Below are positions 23,754 through 34,433 of a stretch of DNA of 64,000 nt, in pieces; position 1 is the first letter of the stretch, and each line of letters begins with the position of its first letter. The translations under genes were made by a program, and so were the position numbers. The notes below the pieces were generated by a model that searched no databases, was not told the DNA's origin, and saw only the letters and a program-made list of their open reading frames with translations. Source of the stretch: Spinacia oleracea (taxonomy: Eukaryota; Streptophyta; Magnoliopsida; Caryophyllales; Amaranthaceae); assembly GCF_020520425.1 (NCBI RefSeq), contig NC_079487.1, positions 134,252,385 to 134,316,384 on the forward strand, written 5' to 3'.

Positions 23754-25029
23754 TCTATCTCTACTTCTTCTTCTGTTGCTGCTACTGCAACTTGGTTGAT
23801 TGAGCTTCCATTAAAGTATTGAACTTTCTCTCTCCTCAATTTGGTGATGGTGAGTCCAGTCAAAAAGGGTCTAAAGGGTGGTGTCAATTTCAACGTAAAG
23901 ACAACCCGGTTTGTTCATTCCTTTGAAAAAAATGGTTACTAGGAGCAAGGATCTTGTATAACGTGATTGGCACGTGCTCTTTCTAGAAGGAAATACTCCA
24001 TCGGTCCCTAGATGTTTTTCCGTCTCCATTGTTTTCTTGGAATGACGTTGCAATTAGGTTCACTTTATTTTCTGTTATTTAATGAAAAAGTTTTTAAAAA
24101 AATAAGGGATATCTAATTGTGGATTATGGACTACAATTTATAATTAAAATTAGAATAGGTTTCGTGCATGTATGGATATTTTAAAATTATTATATGACTA
24201 TTTTTTTTATAAAGTCTTTGACACGGATATTTTTTTCCTCTAAAGCTACTACTCACACGTAATTAATAAATCTTGAACATATTCATTTCATCATCTAATT
24301 AAAGTATGCCTCGTGCACGCACGGACGTTAAAAAAATTATTACTTGACCATCTTTTTATAAAGTATTTAAATGAAATATTTCTCCATCAAAGCTAATTAT
24401 ATTGTAATAAATAAATATTGAACATACTCTAATATAGGAAATTCGTCCTACTATGTATTACAAATTTTATATACGAAGTACTTAATATGCTACGGAGTAA
24501 TTTAACCAAAATATTCAATATGGTTAATACGCTAATTTGATCAAAATATTGAGCAGATATATTTTTTGTGATTGATATAACGATTTGGCTAAAATATTAC
24601 CAAAATTATTTTTAGCAAATTATTATTATTATGTGATATCTATTATTTTTCTATTACTTTGACTCGCTTTTTACACGTACATTAAAAAAATACTCCGTAA
24701 TAACGTAAAAGTAAGTCAAAGTTACTAAATATAAACTTTGAATTGAAGTTTATAAAACTCGACTTAGTTGGTATATATAGTATGTTCATTCATTTATTAG
24801 ATGGAATATTATTGCCTATAAAATACTTTTATGTTATCATCAACCAACCAAGAAGAGGTTGATATGGTTTCATAGTCCAATTAGGATAATGACTCCTTAT
24901 ATGGATTACAATTAGGATAACGACTCCTATTCAATATTTCTATCCCTTAACCCAGGTTAATCAGCTTAGCTACATGATATGCCTACATAGTTTTCGCTCG
25001 AGTCACTCAAAGCAATCGACTCGTTCGAA
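23754..25029. other. RGS1 promoter side and AT-rich intergenic DNA
   Basis: The first 80 bases upstream of RGS1 (23754-23835) are AG/CT-rich leader-like sequence. From 24000 a decayed MITE end (TCGGTCCCTAGATG) is visible. At 24160 and 24315 phrases with CGTGCA(T/C)G(T/C)A(T/C)GGA occur twice, suggesting a degenerate repeat. No gene is seen. Confidence 0.4.
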
Positions 25030-26336
25030 CTCCATGAGGATCCAGAAGCCATAGACACTATCTACTGGAATGGAGAAGCATCTGGTGGGTTCAGCATAAA
25101 GTCAGCAATGCAATTGATAAGAGGGATGCCAATAGAAAATTCTTCAAAAACGTGGAAGCAGCTATGGAGAACTCCAATTCCACAGCGTATCAGATTCTTT
25201 TTATGGCTAGTTACTCACGACAGATTAATGACAAATACGAACAGGTACATTCGAAAGCTTTCTAATGATCCTAGATGTGGGTTGTGTGGAGATGTTGAAG
25301 AGGATAGTGAACACATCCTGCGTAAATGTCCCAGTGCAATGCGGGTATGGAGAAAATTTCCATGGGTGAATGAGCAAGAGTGGCTGGCTAAACCATTTCG
25401 AGAGTGGATATATTGGAACCTGACTGACAACAACCAATCATGGATGGAAGGTTGGAATGTAGTGTTTGCAACAACATTGTGGTGGTTGTGGAAGTGGAGA
25501 AACAACAGATGCTTTGAGAGGGTGGTGAATATTCCTATTGATCAACATACCTTCATTATGGCTAGGGTAGGGGAAATTAATAGAGCAATGGAAAGAGAGG
25601 AGCTAGTGCTGGGAAAAAGGAAAAGAGATACGATCATGATTCAGGTAAGGTGGGAGTATCCTAGTGTTGGATGGGTGAAATTGAACACCGACGGAGCATC
25701 AAAAGGTAACCCGGGTGTAGCTGGCTGCGGGGGTTTAATTAGAGGATACAATTGAGAACTTTTTGAGGTCTTCGCAGCAAATTGTGGCCATAGTCCGAGC
25801 ATTAAAGCGGAGCTACTAGGGGTAAGAAGAGGATTGGCTATGGCTTGGAATGCAGGACACAGAAGAATATTACTTGAGGTAGATTCAGAAGTGGTGGTGC
25901 AGTTGTTGATAGGTACGACAATCCCAAATTCACCTTCGTTCCATATTATTCTACAGTGCAAGAGTATGATCAAGAGAGAGTGTTGGGAAGTTTTGGTACA
26001 ACATTGTTATAGGGAAGCCAATAGAGCGGCGGATTGGCTAGCTAACTTTGGAACCAAGATGGAACAACGCCTAGTGTTCTTTGAAGCGGTCCCCTCGGAT
26101 CTTCAAACCGTTTTATTGGAGGACTTAAGTGGAGTCACTATAGCAAGGAAAGTAGCAGCACTGGCAGCTTGAAGCCCACGAAGTGGTTGATGGTGAGCTC
26201 GAAGGCTGGAGGCTTTACTTTGGTGTTATAGTTTTATTTCTACTTTAGTTGTGTTAAGTTTGTTCTATTTCGTTTCTTTATTGTAATGCTGTCTCAGGGG
26301 TTTCCCCTCTTCTATCACCAAAAAAAAAAAAAAAAA
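25030..26336 (+). mobile_element. 5'-truncated LINE: zinc-finger RVT tail plus RNase H
   Basis: The 3' part of a plant L1-clade LINE. Recognisable order: end of the reverse-transcriptase region (WNGEASGGFSIKSAM), a zf-RVT zinc-binding block (CGLCGDVEEDSEHILRKCPS) at 25276-25335, then an RNase H domain with its acidic residues (TDGASKGNPG, KAELLGVRRGL, LEVDSE, NRAADWLANF). The frame is interrupted once, by TGA at 25753-25755 inside RNase H, so it is dead. It ends in a 17-base A-run at 26320-26336 after TATCACC. The endonuclease and RT core are missing, the usual result of incomplete reverse transcription. A target duplication was not found. Confidence 0.88.
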
Positions 26337-26463
26337 TTGTAGGTGATGTGGCTCGACCTTGAGACCTTCAAATAAGGTGAGTTCCCACCAACTCCACCAA
26401 CTTATGCTGGTTCTAGCCCACGTAATTGCACGAGTTTTAAAAATACTCATATATAATACGAAA

Positions 26464-27080
26464 CTAGTGTGTGGCCCGGGCGATGCCCCGGTTGCTACAT
26501 TGACTAATTAAAATTTTAGATTTTTCTTAAGCTCAATATTTGATTAAAATACTTGTATTCTATAGAATTAAAAATATATGTTAAGTTCGTAATCTATCAT
26601 GGCAAGTAATTTTTCAATCATATCATCTTACAATTTGTATAATTTGTTTTCTCGTAGAACTAAGTGTGTCAAATTAATAAACACCAAATTAGATATATAT
26701 GCAGGTATGTATGACAACCCTATAGTTGATGCTTATGAAACTTATGATATCATGTTTCTTCATGGTTGACATAATGCTTTAATTGTTTTTTTTTCAATAG
26801 TCCATAGAAATTAAAAAAGTCACATAAAATTTATTTGTTTTAGACTTCACGTTATCATTTATTTATAAATTATATGAAGGGATAAACCACAATTGGTGGT
26901 TGGTTAAGATGGTAAAGAGAGTTACCATCCACACTTGAGGTCAGGTGTTCGAACTTCATTATATTGATTTTTGGTTGTCCATGACATAACACTTGGTGAG
27001 TGGATGATGTGGCATAATGAGGAGAGTACTACGTGACACATATACGTTTTTCACAACGCCTTTTAATATATTAGTATAGA
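26464..27080 (-). mobile_element. Complete short non-autonomous Helitron
   Basis: On the minus strand this 617-bp element starts TCTATACTAATATATTAAAA and ends CTAG, preceded at about 10 bases by a GC-rich hairpin (CCGGG GCATCG CCCGG). It sits between A and T, the Helitron target. There is no Rep/helicase coding capacity. The interior (about 26890-26960) contains a tRNA-like phrase, GGTTGGTTAAGATGG followed by GGTGTTCGAAC. Related pieces are at 16443-16490 and about 41604-41907. Confidence 0.9.
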
Positions 27081-27393
27081 TAGATATTACGTACATTCAG
27101 AAGGAGTAGTATCAAACTACTAATGAACTCGGTCTTAAGACTCTCGACTTAGTGGTTAATACTGAAGGCCCGTATACGCTTGATTTTATGTACGTGAAAA
27201 TGTTAGTCGTAGTAGTTAATTGATACTCAAACTCCTGGCAATTTTATTCTTTACAAATCTAAATTTGTTATTATAAAAAAAAGTATTTAAATTTGTTAAT
27301 TTTACTTTTAACACCTAAAACCTAAAATAATTATCCTGGAGCCTATAACCAGTTCATCACCTACCTCTGGCAAGCCGCAATTTATCTCCCAAC

Positions 27394-28020
27394 ATGCCGA
27401 AAATTATTAAAACAGGTAATATTGATCTTCTTCTCCGTTATTCATTTATTTATTTTTCGCAAAATAATATTTGAAATATTATTCTTTTTTTTTGTATCAA
27501 ATTTATTGTGCTTACTTTTATTTCTGTTGTAATTCTCTGTTTGATTTGTTTCGCAAAATGCTTATTTGTCTGCCTAATTTCAGATTATACGGAGTACTTC
27601 TTTTGTTCGAACTTCCGATTTTGTATTCAACTGTTTTAACATTCTCTATTTTTTTTGGTGCAAATTAATCTCAAACATTTTCTATGAATGATTTATGTGT
27701 GCAATTGTGCAATTAGAAACGGATGAAGTATATTTTTTTGGGTGTTAGCACCTGGTTCACGCTTAGGGTTAATCTGGAATCGGGAAGAATTTTGAGTGGA
27801 TAGATTTCAGTCCCCTCCTAATTATTGTTAATTATTATTACGGGGATCGAACACGGGTCCAGCCTAACAAATTCAGCCACAATCACCGCTAAACCAACAG
27901 ACAATTAGTAACAGAGGAAATATGTATGTACTACGCGTTGCTTTATTAATGCAGAATTACTGGGAAGTAATAACATTGTAGCCGTGAATGAGGGATCTGA
28001 TATTAATGTGAATTATAATT
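27394..28020 (+). pseudogene. Possible two-exon gene fragment cut by a SINE
   Basis: An ATG at 27394 opens MPKIIKT and reaches a good donor (ACAG, GTAAT) at 27415/27416. The next acceptor (ATGCAG) at 27954 continues in frame as ELLGSNNIVAVNEGSDINVN until the poly(T) of a SINE at 28021. I do not recognise the peptide. It may be the duplicated start of some gene, or chance. Confidence 0.25.
27733..27900 (-). mobile_element. SINE, same family as 6321-6467
   Basis: Minus-strand reading has TTGGTTTAGCGGTGATTGTGG (A-box-like), GTGTTCGATCCCCG (B-box-like), GGAGGGGACTGAAA and a tail ending in A-run (T-run at 27733-27739). A target duplication could not be identified. Confidence 0.65.
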
Positions 28021-28132
28021 CTTTTTTTTTTTTTTGGTGCGAATGAGCCACAAGGGCGGGGATGAGAATCGATACCAGGATCACCTGGAATCGGGATGAA
28101 AGCTCTAACCAACTGAGCTATCCATCACTCTC
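28021..28132 (-). mobile_element. tRNA-derived SINE, second family
   Basis: On the minus strand the element starts GATGGATAGCTCAGTTGGTT, a nearly intact tRNA 5' half with A box. A B-box-like GGTATCGATTC follows about 35 bases on. The tail is GGCTCATTCGCACC plus a 15-base A-run (T-run 28022-28036). Tails of this type also occur at about 32463, 40225 and 57230. Confidence 0.75.
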
Positions 28133-28269
28133 ATGATTCATAGTAGTATATAAATTGAATATACATATGAATGTTTCTTGTTTGTTATCCTTCCTTATTC
28201 ACCATGTTTGTTGTCTTCCGTCATGGAAATTAATTCCAAAATTCGATTTCTCTGGTTTACACTCTATTA

Positions 28270-28515
28270 TACTTTCTCTGTTCTTGTTTACATGACACAA
28301 TTGAAATTTTGACACTATTCACACAAGCTTCTTTGACTTCATTTTGTGATTTATACATAAGAAAAAGCATAGTCGTGTGGAATCTTGTTAGATTCGTCTC
28401 AATGAATAGCTTTAAATATCAACTTTTTATAATTTTTCTTATCCATAATGGAAGATATTAATATTTGAAAACGTGCATAAATAATTGTGTCATTTAAAAA
28501 AGAACAGAGGAAGTA
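28270..28515. mobile_element. Stowaway-like MITE upstream of F-box paralogue
   Basis: TA-flanked, about 246 bp, ends TACTTTCTCTGTTCTTGTTT and complementary AAAAGAACAGAGGAAGTA. It interrupts sequence that is continuous at the original locus (the phrase around 13789-13795, minus strand), so it inserted after the duplication. Confidence 0.8.
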
Positions 28516-28840
28516 TCAGTTAGGGTTTGGGTAGGAAAGCTAAAAAGATTGAATTGGGATAGTTTTGAAATTTGATTTATTTCTAGTAGATTGGGGAGAA
28601 TTTAAGGATGAAGATTCACTTCGAAATTAGATTGCGACAGTGTTGAAATTAAATTTATTTTGAAAGACTGATCTTGAATCTTTAACTAGTAAAAAAAAAA
28701 AAATCTTTAACTAGTGGAGTTTAAACAACCATCCAATTTACAGGGGATTTGATATTGCCAATTACTTTTCCCCCCTGATTATATATCTTGTTCAGTACCT
28801 GTCAACGACTTGTTCTTTCCGGTTTTTTTTTTTTTTTTAA

Positions 28841-29926
28841 TAAAGCAAAGTTGTATTTTGTAGATAAATTGTTGCGTTTTGAAGGAGGTGCATGTACCCC
28901 CTACAACTACGTGGACTAATTTGCTTATATGTAAGAAAATGGAAAAAGGGTGAGAAGATTATTATTTTTAACCCAACCACTCGAGAGTTGGTAGATGTGC
29001 CTCTAGTAGGATCACACAATGTAAAACATTATCAAGAAATGAGATATTGTGTAGTTTGTGGTTTTGGGTTTGATTCTACAAGAAATGACTACAAAATCAT
29101 TTTAATTACAACAAATACTATAGTGAATTGGACGTGGCTTGATGTTGATGTTTATTCTGTACGCGATGGTCAGTGGCATAGCCTGAATGACTTAGGCCCT
29201 CTTCAGTCTCTTGACAAATTAGCTTGCTACAAAAGAATTGTAGCAATTTCGAATGCCAAAGGTAGGATACTCAACTTCAAGGCAATATTATGCATCAAAG
29301 GAAAAAAGGAAGAGTGTTTATTGTCATTCGACATGGTAGATGAAGTGTTTAGGGTCATCCCCATGCCACCACCGCAACAACAACGACGACGACAACAACA
29401 ACAACAACAACAACAAGATTATGATCTGTTAGAATCAAATAGTAGTAAATGGGAGGCATGTCTTTATAATCATGTTAATGAGAATAATGGGTTGGAATAT
29501 GTAGACATATGGGTACTAAATGAGATCTCTAATTACAATGAAGTCACGTGGAGTAAGCGTGCTTGTATTAAAATACCTAATAAGTACTACCTTGATTGTA
29601 TAGTAGGAGTTTGGATGAACGATAATGAGCTTTTACTCAACTTGAGGGAGAAAGTTGGGAAAGATTTGATGAAAACGGAGATGTTTGTTTATGACGTTTC
29701 CGATCAACGGCTAATACGAGCTGGTCGGAAAGATGTTAGGTGGTGGTTCCAAGTTTACGGAGAGAGTTTGGTATCGATTAAGGGTAACATTGGTTGTTAC
29801 AATCAAGATGTTGAGCAAAATGATCAACTGACATTTTTCGTGAGAGAAATTCTTGGAAGGAGTCATGTTCTATGGTCTTGTAGTTTTAAGTTTGACGAGT
29901 ACTCATCTACTTCCTCCGTTTCTTAA
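28841..29926 (+). pseudogene. F-box paralogue with the F-box deleted; FBA frame open
   Basis: A duplicate of the gene at 11877-13361. It keeps the N-terminal leader (DKLLRFEGGACT near 28863) but then jumps to LICLYVRKW, losing about 400 bp that encode the F-box and the start of the FBA domain. The leader frame stops at the junction. A separate ATG at 28892 opens 344 residues covering nearly the whole FBA domain with a shorter polyQ (about residues 158-170, with an RRR break), ending in the same SSTSSVS. Without an F-box it cannot dock to SKP1, so it is best called a pseudogene, though an FBA-only protein is conceivable. Homology with the parental locus extends from about 28230 to 30110. Confidence 0.8.
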
Positions 29927-30112
29927 TAAATAAAATAGAGAAATGTATCGAGCTTATTTTAATTTTAACAAATTACTTGTATATCATACAAGTACAAAGA
30001 TATCATATTCTAGGTTTTTTGGATCCATATATATGTACTGTGAGATTGTTATGACATTTGATTTTTTATGTTAGAAATCTAAAATTATTTTCTTCCATCG
30101 TTCTTATAGATG

Positions 30113-30450
30113 ATTTTCTTTTTTCTTTTTTTTTTTTGACGGGAAGAACAATTTCATTATTAATTAGACATACGACATCTACAATGATAAAATAGATCTG
30201 CATACCACAGGTTCATAGAAAATACATAATTGTTATAATCAAAACAATTACTATCTGCATCCTAAAGCACATCTCGTACTCCACCGCTTCTACCTTAACG
30301 CGAGCAGTGATTTACGATGTTTTTGCATTTTTCCAAGTAGAGCCATTCGCAATTTGCGCGCGAATTGTTCTGGTCGACGAGTTGATGATAAACCCTAAAC
30401 CTGTATGAATCCAAATCTCCTTCCCAATTATTGAAGCCCTAAAAAAATTC
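30113..30450 (-). mobile_element. Probable LINE 3'-end fragment
   Basis: On the minus strand this ends AAATTGTTCTTCCCGTC followed by an A-run (T-run 30121-30138), the usual look of plant LINE 3' ends. There is no coding domain. It lies exactly between the 3' flank of the second F-box copy and the start of the third copy. Confidence 0.45.
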
Positions 30451-30451
30451 T

Positions 30452-30968
30452 CAATAATGAGCTTTTCCTAAACTTGAGGGACAAGGTTGGGAAAGATTTG
30501 ATGAAAACGGAGATGTTTGTTTACGACGTTGCCAATCAACGGCTAATACGAGCTGGTCGGAAAGATGTGAGGTCGTGGTTTCAAGTTTACGGAGAGAGTT
30601 TGGTATCGATTAAGGGTATAATGTCATCGTCTTGTAATGTAGCTGTTAAACGAGAAGGTGTAAACAACATCGGTGGTGGTTACAATCAAGATGTTGAGCA
30701 AAATGATCAACTCACATTTTTCGTGAGAGAAATTCTTGGAAGGAGTCATGTTCTATGGTCTTGTAGTTTTAAGTTTGACGAGTACTCATCTACTCCCTTT
30801 GTTCCTTAATAAATAGAATAGAGAAATGTATTAAGCTTATTTGAATTTTAACGAGTTACAATGAAAAAGTTTATCATACAAGATATCATATTCTAGGTTT
30901 TTTGTATCCATACATACCGTGAGATTATTATGACATTTGATTTTTTATTTTAGATATCTAAAATTAAA
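30452..30968 (+). pseudogene. Third F-box copy: FBA C-terminal fragment
   Basis: About 119 codons of the FBA C-terminus, from NNELFLNLRDKVGKDLMKTE to the stop at 30807-30809, plus 3' flank shared with both other copies to about 30968. Relative to them it carries about 17 extra residues after SLVSIKG (IMSSSCNVAVKREGVN). This is either an insertion here or a deletion shared by the other two. It is truncated at the 5' side and not expected to work. Confidence 0.75.
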
Positions 30969-31804
30969 ATCCAATCCCTACGTGACAAGGTTTTCCACTG
31001 AGTAGTACCTTATTTACGCACATAATTAGTTGATAGAAGTTGATTATTTGGCTTATTATGGCCCAATTTTGCAAAAATAATGGTGGATTGGTAGCCGGTA
31101 AGTTTTAGCGGGTGTGCGGTGGTAAGTGTTGAACTATTAGCGGATAGTTGTAAGATGTTAAAATTTAAAAGTAATTGTTTAATATTGATAGTATGAGTTT
31201 TCGATAAAAGTAGTTATTTGGATTGTAGAGTATAATATGTTGTTTAAAACTTTACTATGATTTGATCAAATGTTACTTATTTACTTACTATTTCAAAACA
31301 CTAATATGATTAACGTTTGAAAATATGTACTTATATATTGGAACTGATTAAACATAATTAACCTGATAGGACCTGATTAGAATTTATTAGGATCATTGAA
31401 ACTATTAACCCAATAAGACATGATTAGAAAATTATCTCAAATTGTTGATTCGTGCTACATATTATATTGTTAATTCTTCTACGGGCCATTATCTGATCCC
31501 TAATTAAACTGTTCAAGATTCATCACTACACGTCGATCTTTCACCTACCCAAATTATCAGTTTCATACAGGAGCTAGACTCGCACCAAATTTATTGTCTG
31601 CTGTTTGAAGTTTCAAACCAACGTGTTACTGTCTTTGGAGTTTGGATACACCAATGATTACTTTACAAGTTACAAGTACGAGGTGTACTCCCAACAATCA
31701 CAAATTATACATTCTGATTTTTCATTAATTTGTCAAAACACTTCAAATAATTGGAGTATAATTTTTAAAACCTTTTCAAACTTCCCTAATTATAAACATC
31801 TTCC
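30969..31804. other. Intergenic, nothing recognised
   Basis: AT-rich spacer. A 90-codon frame at 31605 has no recognisable feature and runs into the CACTA-type element. No terminal repeats were seen. Confidence 0.4.
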
Positions 31805-32030
31805 CACTACAAGAAATTGTACTATTAACGACGGAAAATTCTGTCGCGAATCCGTCATAAAAGGGGGCCGTCGTTAATGGAAAATCCCGTCGTTAACCCG
31901 GCGTAAAAGACATATGCGACGGTTGTTCCCGTCCTTGTTGGGTTGTTATCCCCGTCGCAAAAGCCCTTTTACGACGAGATTTTTACCCGTCGTTATTAGG
32001 TTGTCATAAAAGATACAAATTTTTGTAGTG
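31805..32030. mobile_element. Miniature CACTA element with TCC target duplication
   Basis: A 226-bp element from CACTACAAGAAATTGT to the complementary ACAAATTTTTGTAGTG. TCC flanks it at 31802-31804 and 32031-32033, the 3-bp duplication of the CACTA superfamily. The interior is an array of CCCGTCGTTA / CGTCGCAAAAG subterminal motifs. Related sequence occurs at 37600-37760 and 41370-41515. Confidence 0.88.
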
Positions 32031-32033
32031 TCC

Positions 32034-33023
32034 TCAATTTCGGCAAATCTTCGAAAAATCGACAAAAGATAGTCTGTACATGAACATACAATTTTCACCC
32101 ATTGAAACTCAAATATTTACGAATATGTGAATTGTCTCGCATCGGAAAGGAGAAGAGGAGTTACTCTCACTATTAACCTCCATTAAAATTATAGGTGGGC
32201 CGAATTCTCCTTTTCCGTGACGGATTGCCCAGACTCAATTTTCTATACCTAATGATGGGGTACTCAAACTATATTTTGTTGTCATCCTAATTCAATTTAA
32301 TCAATACAGCTAATTAATGATGTGGTACTCTAACTATCTCCTCTTGTCACCCTAATTAATCGTTGCAACCTCCTCGTTAAGACCGTGTATGTATCTGTGA
32401 TTGGTCACAAGTTCAAATCTAACGCTTACTCATTTGTAAAACTGTAATTTGTATTATCACTGCGACTCATTTGCACCAAAAGATGGCCGAGTCCGTGTGC
32501 CTTGGGCATGAAAAAGCCTGGTCCAAATCGTGTCTTCGTGCCTAAGACTAATTTCACTGAATTTGACGTGCTTTTTTAATACCATGCTTGTGTTGAGCCA
32601 TGATGTTTCTGTGCTCGTACCGTGCTTTTATGTGTTATGTTGTGTCGTGCCTCGGACCTACGTGACGGTGCAGTGCCATCTTCATTCGCACCCGAAAATA
32701 AAATAAAATAAAATATCGCACCATCTTGTTTCCTACACTATTCACACTAGATATTTGATCATTTTTTGTGATTCCTAAAATTGTAGTTATGTGAGATCTT
32801 GTTAGATTCATATCCGTATATGTTTTCTAAATATAATTTTTACTTATATATGACTAGAGAAATTAAGAGTCAAAGTATGCGTTTGAGAGGCGTAAAGTCA
32901 TCCATGATACAATATCAGTTTCCTAAGGTTAGATATCTCTTATTTAAATGGCTCAACTTCTTAGCTTTAGCTCTCACCAAAAATTACAAGTTCCTTAGCT
33001 TCCTCTAATTTTTTTTAATAATA
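32034..33023. other. KCS upstream region with SINE and hAT-like fragments
   Basis: At about 32380-32475 a SINE-like piece ends GACTCATTTGCACCAAAA. From 32483 to about 32686 a stretch beginning GATGGCCGAG and ending GTGCCATC, with the internal phrase GCATGAAAAAGCCTGG, matches the hAT-like family of 62882-63190. The KCS core promoter must lie in the last 300 bases; no motif stands out. Confidence 0.4.
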
Positions 33024-34433
33024 ATGGGGTTTTTCATCGTAATACTTCTCCTCCCTTCTCTTTTTTTCCTCTACCATTTTCTCGAATGGGCTTTTATAAA
33101 AAGACATCAAGATTGCTATATACTAAGCTATGAATGTTTCAAGCCTAGTGATGATCGGAAAATAAGCACACAATTTTCCGGCGAGATCCTTACTCGAAAC
33201 AAAAGTTTGGGCCTTGATGAATACAAGTTTCTTCTCAAGGCGGGCGTTAGCTCCGGCCTTGGGGAGCAAACCTACGGCCCAAGAAACATCCTTTTGGGCC
33301 GCGAAGAAAGCCCAACACTTAATGACAGCCTCGATGAGATGGACGAGTTTTTTCGAGATAGTGTCGAAAAACTCTTCTCCAAATCCCAAATTTCTCCACA
33401 CCAAATCGACATATTAGTCGTTAATGTATCGATGTTTGCGTCCGTACCATCCTTGACCTCAAGGATAGTAAACCACTACAAAATGAGGGATGATATTAAG
33501 GTTTATAACCTTAGTGGGATGGGTTGTAGTGCTAGCTTAATTTCTATAAATATTGTTCAAAATGTTTTTAAGAATGAAAAGGAACGTTACGCTTTGGTTG
33601 TAACATCCGAATCTCTAAGCCCGAATTGGTATACGGGTCATGACCGATCCATGATCCTATCCAACATACTTTTTAGGTCGGGTGGGAGTGTTATCCTCTT
33701 GACCAACAAGTGGGGCCTGAGGAAGAAAGCTATGTTGAAGCTCAAATGTCTCGTACGGACACATCATGGGGCCAAAGACGAGTCGTACGGATGTTGCATG
33801 CAAATGGAGGATTCATCGGGGAGACTAGGGTTCCATCTTAGCAAAACCCTACCCACGTCCGCGGCCCGATGTTTGGCTAATAATCTCAAGGAGTTAGCCC
33901 CCAAAATCTTACCCACAAGGGAAGTGGTTCGATTTGGGGTGGCGGTTATGGTCCGGAGATTTATCTCCGGACCTAACCATAAACCCGTCATTAACTTTAA
34001 AACGGGGGTACAACATTTTTGCTTGCATACGGGTGGGAAAACCGTTATAGATGATTTAGGAGAAAACCTTAAGTTAAGTGAGTACGATCTCGAGCCAGCG
34101 AGAATGACCCTACACCGGTTCGGGAACACATCGGCGAGTAGCTTATGGTATGTATTGGGGTATATGGAGGCAAAGAAGAGGCTCAAGAGAGGGGAAAGGG
34201 TGTTGATGGTTAGTTTTGGGGCAGGTTTTAAATGTAATAGTTGTTTGTGGGAGGTGTTGAGAGACTTAGATGGGTGTGACAATGTTTGGAAGGATTGTAT
34301 TGATGAGTACCCTTCTAAGGGCTTGGCTAATCCTTACTTGGAAAAATTTGGTTGGATCCAAAATGAAGATTTTAGTACCTTCCCAAAAGACCACGAGGAA
34401 AAGTTAAATTACTTTCGAGAAAAGATGAACTGA
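33024..34433 (+). CDS. 3-ketoacyl-CoA synthase (VLCFA condensing enzyme)
   Basis: An intronless 469-aa frame of the FAE1/KCS family, the ER enzyme that condenses malonyl-CoA with a long-chain acyl-CoA in the first step of very-long-chain fatty acid elongation (waxes, suberin, sphingolipids). The catalytic triad is present: Cys168 in NLSGMGCSASL, His335 in FCLHTGGKTVIDDLG, Asn368 in RFGNTSASSLWYVLGY; spacings of 167 and 200 residues fit the family. One hydrophobic segment at residues 3-20 replaces the usual two, and the N-terminus is short, as in the KCS12/KCS19 type. The C-terminal SFGAGFKCNSCLWEVL block is intact. The ATG follows a TTTAATAATAATGG context and is the only start that includes the membrane segment. 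The next plus-strand gene, 4.2 kb on, is the reductase of the same elongase cycle. Confidence 0.93.
   Translation: MGFFIVILLLPSLFFLYHFLEWAFIKRHQDCYILSYECFKPSDDRKISTQFSGEILTRNKSLGLDEYKFLLKAGVSSGLGEQTYGPRNILLGREESPTLNDSLDEMDEFFRDSVEKLFSKSQISPHQIDILVVNVSMFASVPSLTSRIVNHYKMRDDIKVYNLSGMGCSASLISINIVQNVFKNEKERYALVVTSESLSPNWYTGHDRSMILSNILFRSGGSVILLTNKWGLRKKAMLKLKCLVRTHHGAKDESYGCCMQMEDSSGRLGFHLSKTLPTSAARCLANNLKELAPKILPTREVVRFGVAVMVRRFISGPNHKPVINFKTGVQHFCLHTGGKTVIDDLGENLKLSEYDLEPARMTLHRFGNTSASSLWYVLGYMEAKKRLKRGERVLMVSFGAGFKCNSCLWEVLRDLDGCDNVWKDCIDEYPSKGLANPYLEKFGWIQNEDFSTFPKDHEEKLNYFREKMN

Noticed and set aside
33764-34282. 172-codon minus-strand frame
   Set aside because: It lies wholly inside the KCS coding region and reflects its base composition.
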